From assembly GCA_037718865.1 (NCBI GenBank), contig JBBJMP010000003.1:1-64000 (forward strand): a stretch of 64,000 nt of DNA, written 5' to 3'. A program made the position numbers and the translations under genes. This DNA comes from JADCRZ01 sp037718865 (GTDB taxonomy: Bacteria; Bacteroidota; Bacteroidia; Chitinophagales; Chitinophagaceae). Below, in pieces: positions 47,374 through 57,020 of the stretch. Numbering within the stretch: position 1 is the stretch's first letter; every line of letters starts with the position of its first letter. The notes below the pieces were generated by a model that did not search any database, was not told the origin of the DNA, and saw only the letters and a program-made list of their open reading frames with translations.

Positions 47374-47985
47374 CTATTTCAATTCAGCTTTTGGTGGCAT
47401 ATAATTAAAAATAAGTGTACCTATCCGTTTATTAAATCCCATAACAGGTGAGATTACATTTACTGCACCGTTATCAGCTTGGTTAACAACAGTGCTATCG
47501 CTGTTAAGTGAGGCTGCATTTGCTATAGATGCGTATGGCTTACCTTCCAGCTTCTTATTGGTGGATGAAACAACTACTCCATTTTCATTTGCAACGGTAA
47601 TGGTTTGAAAATTTTTTTCCTTTATCATGTCATTCGCATATAAGTTTACTGCGTCAATATTTCCTTTCATCATTTCTGTTCGTATCGCCCAAACATAAAG
47701 CTTTGCTAACAGTTTCAAATACAGATAATCTGCCTGCCTAAGCAGGTCAGTAGTTTGCTGTTGCAGCGAGGCTTCCCTTTTATCATGCTCCTGTTTAAGA
47801 TTTTTTATCTCTGCAGCTTTCCAAATCCACAGAGCTGCAAAGAGTACAATTACTACACCTGCTGTCACTAACATTTTATTTTTCGTCGAAGAGAAAAACG
47901 AGCTTTTTTCTGCGCTTTTCGAAGCATTCTTTTCAATGTTTTGCATAAAAATTTTTTCCGGTTTTGCAGGGCTGTAAACAGACAA
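47374..47985 (-). CDS. Membrane-anchored sensor-like protein of unknown function
   Basis: A 203-residue protein, or about 190 residues from the second ATG (MQNIEKNASKS). A short cytoplasmic N-terminus is followed by a membrane span (about 38-58, MLVTAGVVIVLFAALWIW) and a coiled-coil-prone stretch (EIKNLKQEHDKREASLQQQT). An extracytoplasmic domain contains ITVANENGVVVSSTNKKLEG then KPY, the pattern seen in Cache-type sensor domains. No output domain follows, so it is not a complete chemoreceptor or kinase. I do not recognise a specific family. It is divergent from the stress-protein fragment at 48059. Confidence 0.6.
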   Translation of the reverse strand: MSVYSPAKPEKIFMQNIEKNASKSAEKSSFFSSTKNKMLVTAGVVIVLFAALWIWKAAEIKNLKQEHDKREASLQQQTTDLLRQADYLYLKLLAKLYVWAIRTEMMKGNIDAVNLYANDMIKEKNFQTITVANENGVVVSSTNKKLEGKPYASIANAASLNSDSTVVNQADNGAVNVISPVMGFNKRIGTLIFNYMPPKAELK

Positions 47986-48058
47986 AGCAATTGCGTGAAG
48001 ACAAATGAAATACCTTTACAAAGGTAATGCTCTATTTATTGGTCTAAAAAATGTTCGG

Positions 48059-48424
48059 ATGAAAAAGATATTGGTGATGATCAACGACTATAAAGTACCC
48101 GCCGCCGCACTTAACTTTGCCATCAAACTTGCGGTTCAAAATGACGCAACACTATTTGGTATATTTGCCCAAAGCCTCAAATACATTGATGACAGTTATC
48201 TTTTTACAAGCGATATAAATCTCACCAATAATGATTTTACAACAGCGACAGACGAAGATGAGCACTTGCAGTTCTTAGATACAAGTATAAAATCCTTTGC
48301 CGACAGTTGTCTGGCGGCGAATGTTTCTTTTAAAACACATGCTGTCAGCACCAAGCATTTAGATACACTGATAGACTACAGTGCTTTTGCCGACCTTATT
48401 GTGTGCGATGCAGACACACCACCT
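48059..48424 (+). pseudogene. Universal stress protein, N-terminal fragment
   Basis: A UspA-fold domain of about 120 residues starting MKKILVMINDYKVPAAALNF, followed by AIKLAVQNDATLFGIFAQSL. It ends abruptly after DYSAFADLIVCDADTPP. Bacteroidota proteins of this type usually continue for a second domain with a GxSxxEL-type nucleotide-binding loop, which is missing. The frame runs a few codons into the GH3 remnant (stop 48448). The abrupt junction implies a deletion that joined two unrelated genes tail to tail. ATG 48059 is preferred over ATG 48005. Confidence 0.7.
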
Positions 48425-49075
48425 ATTCATTATTCCATATTTCCGTGATTATTTTGCCCACCCATTCGGCATCCTCACCAAAAGTACCTTCAATTCTCTG
48501 CCAACGTGGTTCAGTTGACAGATCAGTCATATACATATAACCCTTTCTAAGCCCCACAGCTCTCCATTCCTGCCGCGCAATATCGGCAAATTCACGAACA
48601 AGCTTTAAATCGCGCATGGCAGACAGACCAAGTTCACTGGGCCAGGAGGAGAAGGTAGTTTTGCCAACACTGGCACCAATGGCAGCAGCACTGGTAATAT
48701 TATTTCGCGGGTTAGAGGCTACGATTGCCGGTATTCTTAAACCGTCGCTTTCGCAAAGTGCCTGCAATTTATTCGCCCATTCTGCTGTCATTCTCGCGCT
48801 TACGTTTGCACAAAATAAAATGACGAAGATGGTATTGAGTAACGGCTTTAGTGGTTCCGGCAGCATTCATTATCGGTGTGGGTAACGGTTTACGTGTAAA
48901 CATATTCATATTGGCCACAAGATCTTCCTCATTGAAATCGCTGGTAATGAAATCTTTGCTTTTAGCGGCCTCGAATGACCAGTCGTTTTTTAACCGGGTG
49001 GTGCTGATGAGCATGAAACCCACTTTTTCTTCCACCGACATTTGATTGTGGCCCAACGCCAGTTATTTTAATTCT
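48425..49075 (-). pseudogene. Glycoside hydrolase family 3, N-terminal fragment with frameshift
   Basis: Pieces of a GH3 enzyme (beta-glucosidase or beta-xylosidase type). The first piece reads MSVEEKVGFMLISTTRLKND, then FTRKPLPTPIMNAAGTTKAV and TQYHLRHFIL. After a frameshift near 48800 it continues ANVSARMTAEWANKLQALCE, GLRIPAIVASNPRN, ELGLSAMRDLKLVREFADIA and GTFGEDAEWVGKIITEI. These are the order and motifs of the GH3 N-terminal barrel. The catalytic Asp region and the C-terminal domain are missing, and the fragment ends at the stress-protein junction. An in-frame TAA lies just before the first conserved segment. Confidence 0.72.
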
Positions 49076-49156
49076 TCTATTGTAAAAGATTTTTGGACGA
49101 ACCAGCCCTTACTACCTTTGAGAAAACAGCGCTCTTGAATTATTATTTATGTTGAT

Positions 49157-51159
49157 CTATTCGTTTACCGGAACTAACGTAAACATCCATTTTACAGGAT
49201 TTCGCCAATTTTTTCCTTTGAAGCTTCCGACAGGACATTTCAACAAGACTGTATTCCAGCCTTTTTCCAAAATAATTTTTGTAGGCTGACGGTATTCGTA
49301 TCCTTCATCATCAAGTGGTATTTCTGAGTTCCCTGTTTCCCCACCATGCTGCCATTGCGGTGGTTGAATTAATTTTCCATTCACCCAAATTTCACTGTTT
49401 TTGCTATCCCATGCACCAACAGGTGGAGAATCAGTTGCCGGCGACCGTGAAAGATTATTGAAGCCGATCCAAAAATCTCGTTCGCTGTCTTTATCGCTCC
49501 AGATTTTTGTGAGCGCATAAAAAGTAGAATTTTCTTTAGGCTGATCCACTGCACCCTTAATAAGCGGATACCACCAATGACGCAACACAATCGTTCCGCC
49601 TATAACCTTTTTGTAAAATTTCCAGTCACCTTGATTTAATGAAAATTCAGGAGAAAATTTTTTATAAAGATATCCTTCGTTATTGAAAGGTCCGTACAAA
49701 AGCCAATTCATTTGCGTTTGCTTTACATAGGAAAATGCCAGGCCTTTGAAATAAATCTTTTTATGATCGAGCAAACGGTTTTCAAATTCAGTAAATCCAT
49801 TCACGTCGCCATCGCTTACATTCGATATCCAACCGCTTTGGCCTCCGCCACGCCAGGCTCTTTCTGCAAAAGCAAGCATACCAGAGTAAACGGGATTCAT
49901 TCGCAAAATATCGATATCTTCTTCCACTCTTCTATCGTTCCACATACAAAGCGTGGCGCCAAGCAATGAAGAATCTCCCTTCTCCTTAGCCCCGATTTTA
50001 CGGTTGAATAGGGTTACTACTGCTTCCAGGGGATCCATGTGATTAAGATAGAGATGCCATGAATCAATGAACCGGATATTGTTTTGCGAAGAACGATAGG
50101 TACTATCATCCATCCATAACTGGCGGATGGTGCCGCTGTTAAAATTGCCACCAGGCTGCAAGCCGATTACTTTCTTTCCAAGTCGCTCAAGATAAGCAGT
50201 GATTCCCGGAATAAATTCCTGATTGCTGATCTTCACTTCATCGGCACCAATGTGAATGTAAGGAATATCATACGTAGTGCAGATCTCTTTCAAAATATTC
50301 TTCATGATATGCAAACCACTGTCGCTTTGCATATCGGTTTTCATGGCACTGCGAAAGGCGGCACTGTGCCCAGGCATATCAATTTCAGGAACGAAAGTGA
50401 TGTAACGTTCCTTGCAATAGGCAATCAAATCTTTGATCTCCTCTTCTGAATAAAATTTCCCCTTGTTGCGAAGCATATTCTTCCCGGCGGTAAGTTGAGG
50501 ATACTGTTTGATGGCAAACCTCCAGGCAATATCCTCTGTCGGATGAAAATGAAATACATTGAATTTGTACCGCGCCATCACGTCAATCTGCTGCTTCAGC
50601 AAATCCATGGACATATAATTCCTTCCTACGTCAATATGTAACCTCTCCATGAAAATGCAGGCCAGTCGGCGATCTCGCAGAATCTTACTTTATTTCCATT
50701 CTGTATCAATTGCAAAAGAGTTTGAATGCCATTAAAAATTCCGTGAGCCGTTTTTGCAGTGAGAAGAATTTTTTGAGCATTTACTTTTAAAGAATATGCT
50801 TCATCAGAAGCAAGCGAATCCCTGTTGTCAATGCTGATCTCAATAAAAGGTTGATTCGCTTTCGTTGTTTGAGTAACAAGAAAGGTGACACCTTTTTCCT
50901 TTAATTCCTTTTGCAGGTAATCCGCTTCCTTTTTTGTGGAAATATCTTTAACAATAATTGCCTTGCATAAAGTAAGATAAAAAAAACCATTTTTCCATTT
51001 TACTTGCTGCGGTAATGGAATAATGGAAGGTGTAGGCCATGCACGTCTTTCTATTAAAATTACGGCATCTTTGGACGGGTCATACATTCGAAATTCCTTT
51101 GCCTGGGAAAATGAAAAATGAAAAATGAAGAAAATAAATAGGAATAAAAGATGTTTCAT
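49157..51159 (-). pseudogene. GH20-type beta-hexosaminidase, divergent, with one frameshift
   Basis: About 665 residues across one indel near 50640. The first frame (from 51159) has a signal peptide (FLFIFFIFHFSFSQ) and the GH20b domain, ending ADWPAFSWRGYILT. The second begins LHIDVGRNYMSMDLLKQQID and carries the barrel: HFHPTEDIAWRFAIKQYPQL, VPEIDMPGHSAAFRSAMKTD and the catalytic pair in IHIGADEVKISNQEF. One missing T in GGTTAC would explain the shift, so an assembly error is possible. It differs from the two other GH20 proteins: D-E is followed by V-K, and the C-terminal half (NEGYLYKKFSPEFSLNQGDW onward) is a long beta-rich extension. It stands outside the main array. Confidence 0.8.
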
Positions 51160-51466
51160 GAAATTATCTCGATTTAAATATTTACTGTTTTTGTTTTAAC
51201 CGTTCCTCGTTTTATATTCCAGGCTGATGAATCAATTTTTCATACTCTTACCTGCGGTATTCAATTGCTTTACGACCAATGCAACCTGCGTAAATAACAT
51301 TGAATCAAACTATAATCAGAATTCTCCTATTGATTTAACTCCGCTCAGTAGAACGATTTTTAGGAAGTAATATAACCATTCTGTCGCACTACAAGCTGAA
51401 CGGCAGATACGAAAAATAAGGATCGCGATTTTAAGAAAGTAACCTTTGTCCTCTATCGCAAACGTT
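51160..51466. other. Gene-free stretch between GH20 and lipocalin genes
   Basis: I see no gene, repeat or clear regulatory site in these 307 bp. The sequence is AT-rich and would include the promoter of the GH20 gene (minus strand). Confidence 0.4.
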
Positions 51467-52003
51467 TTATTGATCCTGTTCTACCCAAACCAATTTACCG
51501 GTATCGTAGCCCAATGCCGTAGCCTTTTGCAGGTAATCCTGCTTTATGTTTTCGGGCATTGTTTTTTCCCGGCTGAGCAGCCACAAGTAATTCAAATTTT
51601 TACCGGCTATCAATGCATATTTATAATCCGCATCAAGCGCAATTACATTGTAGCCGGCATAAAACGGACCGAAGAAAGAAACCTTCAATTTGGCTTCGTC
51701 TTTATCACCCACAAATTTTGCTTTTCCTGTTGATTGTTTCCATTCCAATGATTTATAGTTGTAGCCACGGTTCACTACTTTAATGCTGCCATCGGGATTG
51801 AGAGAATAATCTGCGGTGGTGTTCTTTAAATTCTTTTCAAAGCGAAAATCCAGGCGTGCAATCTCGTACCATTTGCCAAAGTATTTTTTACTGTTGAATG
51901 GTTTTACAGCAACGGCCCCTTTGGGAATGGTTTTGCAGGATTGCAAGATTGCAAAAGCAACTACGCCCAAGACTGCTACGCCTGCTATATTTCTTTTTTT
52001 CAT
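51467..52003 (-). CDS. blc: Lipocalin family lipoprotein (Blc-like)
   Basis: A 178-residue lipoprotein. The signal ends FAILQSCKTIPKG, with the lipidated Cys at about 23. The lipocalin signature GKWYEIARLDFRFEKNLKNT (G-x-W motif, strand A) is followed by TADYSLNPDGSIKVVNRGYN and GPFYAGYNVIALDADYKYAL, and NYLWLLSREKTMPE gives the C-terminal T/S-R lipocalin motif. It binds lipids or small hydrophobic molecules at the membrane during envelope stress in the known Blc family. Intact and unrelated to the glycan genes. It marks ordinary chromosomal content between the decayed borders. Confidence 0.92.
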   Translation of the reverse strand: MKKRNIAGVAVLGVVAFAILQSCKTIPKGAVAVKPFNSKKYFGKWYEIARLDFRFEKNLKNTTADYSLNPDGSIKVVNRGYNYKSLEWKQSTGKAKFVGDKDEAKLKVSFFGPFYAGYNVIALDADYKYALIAGKNLNYLWLLSREKTMPENIKQDYLQKATALGYDTGKLVWVEQDQ

Positions 52004-52211
52004 AGTTGTACATTTAATGTTTATACCGAATATTTTGCATTATGAAGATTGCAATAGCCATGCCTACACGCCTGGATGTTTAACACTTCTTATTTCTTTA
52101 GAGCCTGGCGACTTTGCGGAAATAGATATTAGTCCGGCCCATTTTGGCAACCCCCTGGTGCCTTGGCTTAGAAGATCTTCTCAATAATCCAATCTAAATA
52201 AGTTTTATTGT

Positions 52212-52360
52212 CTACCAGTTTGCCTGGTCTGCATTATGTTCTTTTTCATCCTCTTTGTGCCAATCAAGTCGCAAAATGTTTTTTGAAATCATATGCTCTT
52301 TTTTCCAGTCCGCTTTTGCCACATTCCCAAGTTCTGAGCTGTCACGAAGCAAAATGAATG
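52212..52360 (-). pseudogene. res: Type III restriction enzyme Res, C-terminal piece
   Basis: The last ~49 codons of res: ILLRDSSELGNVAKADWKKE, then HMISKNILRLDWHKEDEKEH and NADQANW, with the stop at 52212. It is separated from the rest by the IS4-family element. Joining it to 53962-54031 across the duplicated GAATG restores a continuous reading (FVLNSF-ILLRDS). Confidence 0.75.
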
Positions 52361-53961
52361 ACTTAAGTTTCGCAGTTAAATTACGTTAGAATTTGTTTAT
52401 GTTTTGGAGATATTAATTCCAATATTCCATTTAATTTACCGGAGTTGATAATCTTGTTGATGCATATATCAATATCTTCCACAAATACATCTAACGTTTC
52501 GATAATGATTTTCATAATAACTATTAATAGTTCCCATAACCTTATATGCAGCCTTTGTTCCATCATTTCTTCACCGGTAGCTCTGAATAATTCTCCTCTG
52601 GTTTCATAGTCATCGAAGCGTTTTCTTAAGGTAAGCAGGATATATTGAATCATGGTAATGGTAGTGTCTGCTATCTGCGCTTCCAGGCTTTTAGATTGGC
52701 ATCCTCCCAGATTCAGGTATTGCTTGCTTTCTTTAAAGAACACCTCGATAGTCCACCGTACCTGATATTGCTCCATTACTTTACTATAAGAAAGAGCAGT
52801 ATCGGTTGATAAAATCAAATGCCATTTACCTTTTTGACCAAACCGGCTAAAAAATAATCTGACCGGGTATTCTTTGTACATGACATCCACTATCAAATAA
52901 CTTGCTCTAAGCTTACTGCAACGTTTGATACCTGTATTGCGTTTGACCCTGGTTAACAATTCGGTGGCACTATAATACTTTCCTTTGTACAAGTATTTAG
53001 CTTTGCCCATTTTCATCATTCCGATCAGGTGCACGTTTTGTTTGCTATAACTCCTTACGCATTCGATCATCCGTTCTGAAGTAAACCAACTGTCCATCAG
53101 CACATAATCTACTTTTAACAATCGAAGCGCCCTTTTAATCATCTCTATCCCAACCTCGGTTTTACTCCTGTCTACCTCCCTGGCTCTTTTATTACTTTCA
53201 CTGTCTTCAAGGCGACATCCTTTATATTGCCGCTTTAATTGCTTTTTAGTCAATCCATAAGGCTTTTGTTCATTTTTGCCTTTTTCCCGGTGCAATGAAA
53301 AATCCAGCGGCAGATTACTTTTTCCATCATAATAACACAACAGCAATAAACGAAGCCCTAACTGATAGCTATGGTTCACATGATCCCAAAGCTTGCCTGT
53401 AAATTCTATAGCCCTCCCTGATTTATGCAACAAGGAATCATCTATGATCAAACAACGTTTGGCTTGTGTTTCAGCCTCCCCCTTCTTTTCAATAATGACC
53501 ACGAATCGTTTTACAAAACTCATCAGCAACCTACGCCATGGAATGGTTTGCATGTTCTTAAATCTGTAATACACATCCTTGTCAGCACCGGACAAATCTT
53601 TGCTACGCGATTTAAATAGCGCATGTATACTGGCATGTTTAAGAAAAGGCAAAATGATCAACACCGGAAATACATCAATAATATGATAGCCTCTTTTCTT
53701 CAATGGCTTTAATACACCATACACCCTTTTAAATTCAAAGAACGAAAGTAGATTAACGAGGTAATCCACCATTTTTGTTGAATTGGAAAAATATTTTTTT
53801 AACTCTTCTACCGATTGAATATCTTTGGATTGCAGCATGACCTTGTACAAGTTTAGTACCTTTAAGTTACTGAATTTCAGTAGCTTACACAAGAATTCAT
53901 GCTGCTTTTTTTATTTATTTTTCTTTTCTTTCCATCTAAATTTTATCTGCGAAACTTGAGT
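52361..53961 (-). mobile_element. IS4-family insertion sequence, copy 1 (complete)
   Basis: A 1601-bp element with terminal inverted repeats ACTTAAGTTTCGCAG (left) and, read from the right end, ACTCAAGTTTCGCAG, one mismatch. A 5-bp target duplication GAATG flanks it (52356-52360 and 53962-53966). It is inserted in the 3' part of res. A second copy in opposite orientation begins at 63136 and runs off the window. Confidence 0.9.
52381..53838 (-). CDS. IS4-family transposase
   Basis: A DDE transposase of about 485 residues from the ATG encoding MLQSKDIQSVEELKKYF (53838). A longer TTG-started frame reaches 53892. The IS4 Y-(2)-R-(3)-E-(6)-K signature is exact in YQVRWTIEVFFKESK. The first Asp is in RCLIIDDSLLHKSG and the second in VLMDSWFTSERMIE. 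A beta-strand insertion domain (KAKYLYKGKYYSATELLTRV) lies before the Glu, as is usual. Intact. The visible part of the copy at 63259 matches it, so transposition was recent. Confidence 0.93.
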   Translation of the reverse strand: MLQSKDIQSVEELKKYFSNSTKMVDYLVNLLSFFEFKRVYGVLKPLKKRGYHIIDVFPVLIILPFLKHASIHALFKSRSKDLSGADKDVYYRFKNMQTIPWRRLLMSFVKRFVVIIEKKGEAETQAKRCLIIDDSLLHKSGRAIEFTGKLWDHVNHSYQLGLRLLLLCYYDGKSNLPLDFSLHREKGKNEQKPYGLTKKQLKRQYKGCRLEDSESNKRAREVDRSKTEVGIEMIKRALRLLKVDYVLMDSWFTSERMIECVRSYSKQNVHLIGMMKMGKAKYLYKGKYYSATELLTRVKRNTGIKRCSKLRASYLIVDVMYKEYPVRLFFSRFGQKGKWHLILSTDTALSYSKVMEQYQVRWTIEVFFKESKQYLNLGGCQSKSLEAQIADTTITMIQYILLTLRKRFDDYETRGELFRATGEEMMEQRLHIRLWELLIVIMKIIIETLDVFVEDIDICINKIINSGKLNGILELISPKHKQILT

Positions 53962-54031
53962 GAATGAGTTTAAAACAAAGTCCTTTTTGTGAATTCGTTT
54001 CAACTCCTTTTCAATGTTGGGTAAGGTTGTA
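53962..54031 (-). pseudogene. res: Type III Res fragment between two insertion sequences
   Basis: Seventy bases left between the IS4 and IS21 elements. The minus strand reads TTLPNIEKELKRIHKKDFVL then NSF, in frame with the larger res part when the TTGTA duplication (54027-54031 and 57021-57025) is counted once, giving KKINT-TLPNIEKE. On the other side it joins the C-terminal piece at 52360. Confidence 0.75.
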
Positions 54032-54358
54032 TGAGTATTCCACACTATAAAAGCCACTATTCCGCAAGATAAGAGCCATCGTTCCACCGGATAAGATACC
54101 AAAAATTCCACGCCATAAGAGCCACCTGTTCCACAGGATAAGAGCCACCATTCCGCAGATAAGAGCCACTTAATTTTCCGGTATATAAATTCGGACATTC
54201 CGCAGATATGATACCAAAAATTCCACAGGATAAGAGCCAGGTCTTTGGCTTTGCTTGAATGAGCTGTTTGTTATAAATCATCCTTTTTCAGATCGTCAAT
54301 TTATAAAACCAATTGACATTGCTTCGTGGGTTTAATACTACACTAAACTTCATAAGGC

Positions 54359-55921
54359 ATGTCCAAAAAATTGATTGAAATGAAAGTGGTACGTAAAATG
54401 ATCCTGCTCTTACAGCGGGGGCTATCGGAAAGACAGATAGCCCGGGAATTAAAAATAGCAAGGGCAACAGTAAACCGATACAAGGAAAGACTGGCTAGCT
54501 GCCCTAAAAGCCTGGAAGAGTTGTTGAATATGGACGATGCGGTCCTGGCCGAGATTGCTCATTTCCCCTTCAGAAACGTCCAGCAGAATACGCGTAATGC
54601 GTTTATAGTGAACCGTAGGGAGTATTATTTTGCGGAACTGCAGCGTCCGGGTGTAACCCGGATGTTGTTATGGCAGGAATACATAAGGGAACATCCTGAA
54701 GGTTATCAATACTCGAAATTCTGTGAGTTGCTGGCAGAGTTAATGTTACCACAGCAGGCCAGTTTTCATGTGCAATATGAGCCGGCAGCGATGATGATGG
54801 TGGATTTTGCCGGGGACAAAATAAGCTACATCGACAGATCTACAGGAGCACTGGTTGAGTGCTGCGTTTTTGTGAGCATACTGCCATATAGCGGTTATAG
54901 CTACGCGATTGCTCTTGCAAATGAAACGATGCCAAGCGTTATTAAAGCCCTTAACGCAAGCCTTGCTTATTTTGGAGGGGCGCCTTTTAGTATCAAATGC
55001 GATAATATGCGTACAGCTGTAATAAAGAGCTGCAGGTATGAGCCGATATTCACAGAAGTGTTTGAGCAATGGGCCCTTCATAATAACATGGCACTGTTCG
55101 CTGCAAGGCCATACAAGCCTAAGGATAAAGCGCCAGTAGAGAAGGAAGTCTTGCTCACTTATCAACGTCTGTATGCCCCCTTACGCGACACAGAGTTCTT
55201 TAGCCTCGAACAGATCAATGCCGCTTTCCAAAAGCAATTGGAACTACATCATCAAGCCGATTTTCAAAAAAAGGCGATCAGTCGCCTGGAACAGTTCCTG
55301 GAACTGGAAAAAGGGTTATTGCAACCCCTTCCATCAACTCCTTTTGTTATTCGCTATAAAGCCGAGTGCAAGGTTAAAATGGACTATCATATCACACTCT
55401 GCGAAGACGGTCACCATTACAGCGTTCCCTGCAAGTATATTGGTAAAAAGGTAGCGGTAAACTATGATACCGATACGGTGGAGGTTTTCTTTGAACTGAA
55501 CCGTATTGCTATGCATAGAAGGAGTTATAAAAAAGGTGGTTTTACTACCGTTATAGAACACATGCCCATTCATCATCAAAAGGTGGCCGAACAGAATGGA
55601 TGGGATCAGGATTACTTCCTTGGGCAAGCTGCCAAAATAGGCACCCACACACACCAGTATGTGGGGAAGGTATTGAAGAGTAGGCCCGTTATCCAACAAG
55701 CCTTTAATGCCTGCAAGGGTATACTTCGCCTTGGGCACAAATACGGCCCTGAACGCCTGGAAGCAGCTTGTAAAAGAGGGTTAAACGGAGACCGTTATAA
55801 CTACAGCACACTTGATAATATCCTGAAAAACCACCTCGATAAACTCATCACCGACGAGCAGCCTGAACTCTTCCGGATGCCTGACCATCCCAATGTCCGG
55901 GGAGGAGATGCTTACCAGTAA
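54359..55921 (+). CDS. istA: IS21 transposase IstA, copy 2
   Basis: A 520-residue DDE transposase identical in sequence to the protein at 647-2209, with the same helix-turn-helix and catalytic residues D149, D215 and E261. istB follows after 62 bp, compared with 66 bp in copy 1 because of small indels in homopolymer runs of the spacer. Intact and presumably functional. Confidence 0.95.
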   Translation: MSKKLIEMKVVRKMILLLQRGLSERQIARELKIARATVNRYKERLASCPKSLEELLNMDDAVLAEIAHFPFRNVQQNTRNAFIVNRREYYFAELQRPGVTRMLLWQEYIREHPEGYQYSKFCELLAELMLPQQASFHVQYEPAAMMMVDFAGDKISYIDRSTGALVECCVFVSILPYSGYSYAIALANETMPSVIKALNASLAYFGGAPFSIKCDNMRTAVIKSCRYEPIFTEVFEQWALHNNMALFAARPYKPKDKAPVEKEVLLTYQRLYAPLRDTEFFSLEQINAAFQKQLELHHQADFQKKAISRLEQFLELEKGLLQPLPSTPFVIRYKAECKVKMDYHITLCEDGHHYSVPCKYIGKKVAVNYDTDTVEVFFELNRIAMHRRSYKKGGFTTVIEHMPIHHQKVAEQNGWDQDYFLGQAAKIGTHTHQYVGKVLKSRPVIQQAFNACKGILRLGHKYGPERLEAACKRGLNGDRYNYSTLDNILKNHLDKLITDEQPELFRMPDHPNVRGGDAYQ

Positions 55922-55983
55922 CTCCAGAACCTTTTTCTTTTTTCAAAAGCAATCATTATTATAAAAAAACAAATCAACAAACA

Positions 55984-56709
55984 ATGAACACCCAAAACAC
56001 CTTGGAACAGATGCAAAAGCTAAACCTCTATGGAATGATTAAACAATATGAAGCCATACTGGGCCACCCCATCCACGAGCATCCTGAATCACACACACTG
56101 CTGGGTATGCTTACTGAAGCCGAAACGCAGTATCGATCCCACAAGCGTACAACCCGTAATCTTAGCCGGTCCAAGTTGCGCTACAATGCTCTTCCTGAAC
56201 AGATCCATTGTGGCTCGGAACGTGGAATAAGCAAAGAACAACTTCTCCAATTATGTGACGGCACCTATATTGAAAAAGGAGAAACGGTACTTATTAGCGG
56301 ATCGACTGGAACCGGTAAAAGTTTTTTAGCCTGCGCCCTAGGACGCCAGGCGTGCCTGAATGACTACAGTACCCTGTATTTTTCTATGAGTCGTTTTATT
56401 GAAACCATATCCGCTGCGCGCCTCGATGGCACTTATGTTAAATTGGTCAATCAAATAGCAAGGGCTCCCTTACTCATCCTGGACGATTTTGGTTTAAACC
56501 CTCTCGATCATAAGATAAGACTTACCTTGCTTGACATTCTTGAGGATAGATATGGAAAGCATGCTACAATTATCACCTCACAATTACCGGTTAACAAATG
56601 GTATGAATACATTGGAGAGCCTACCCTTGCCGATGCGATTATGGATAGACTTACGGCTCATGCACATAAAATTAGTTTACTGGGAACTTCTTTGAGAAAA
56701 AAGAAATGA
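55984..56709 (+). CDS. istB: IS21 helper ATPase IstB, copy 2
   Basis: A 241-residue AAA+ ATPase with Walker A GSTGTGKS (106-113) and Walker B LLILDDFG. It differs from copy 1 at residues 16 (Tyr), 41 (Gly), 129 (Ser) and 131 (Leu), all away from the ATPase motifs. Several silent differences also cluster in its first 400 bases, although istA is identical, which hints at a patch of gene conversion with another family member. Confidence 0.95.
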   Translation: MNTQNTLEQMQKLNLYGMIKQYEAILGHPIHEHPESHTLLGMLTEAETQYRSHKRTTRNLSRSKLRYNALPEQIHCGSERGISKEQLLQLCDGTYIEKGETVLISGSTGTGKSFLACALGRQACLNDYSTLYFSMSRFIETISAARLDGTYVKLVNQIARAPLLILDDFGLNPLDHKIRLTLLDILEDRYGKHATIITSQLPVNKWYEYIGEPTLADAIMDRLTAHAHKISLLGTSLRKKK

Positions 56710-57020
56710 GATGTTGTAATAGTACTTTGTGCATTAACCTAAATCTCATTGTTTAACACGCTCTTTGAAAGGATGAATTATAACAAGTGTCGACAGGAAA
56801 GGAATGAACTGTAACCTCTTTCAGGAAAAAAACAGAAAATTCCTCCTTCGGAAAGAATGAAAAACATCTCCTCCGGAATAAAACAAATCATCTCCCCGGA
56901 AAGAAAATGCTGCCTTCTCAAAACGGTGGCTCTTATCCTGTGGAATGGTGGCTCTTATTCTGTGGAATGCTTGGTATCTTATCACGTGGAACGGTGGTAA
57001 ACTCCTTGTGGAATACTTAT

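Larger units (their letters stand above)
54032..57020 (+). mobile_element. IS21-family insertion sequence, copy 2 (complete)
   Basis: Nearly identical to copy 1 at 320-3311, same orientation. Left end TGAGTATTCCAC. Right end GTGGAATACTTAT, which departs from a perfect complement at the last few bases. A 5-bp direct repeat TTGTA (54027-54031 and 57021-57025) flanks it, and removing the element restores the res reading frame. Its own target duplication shows that it inserted independently of copy 1. Confidence 0.9.
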
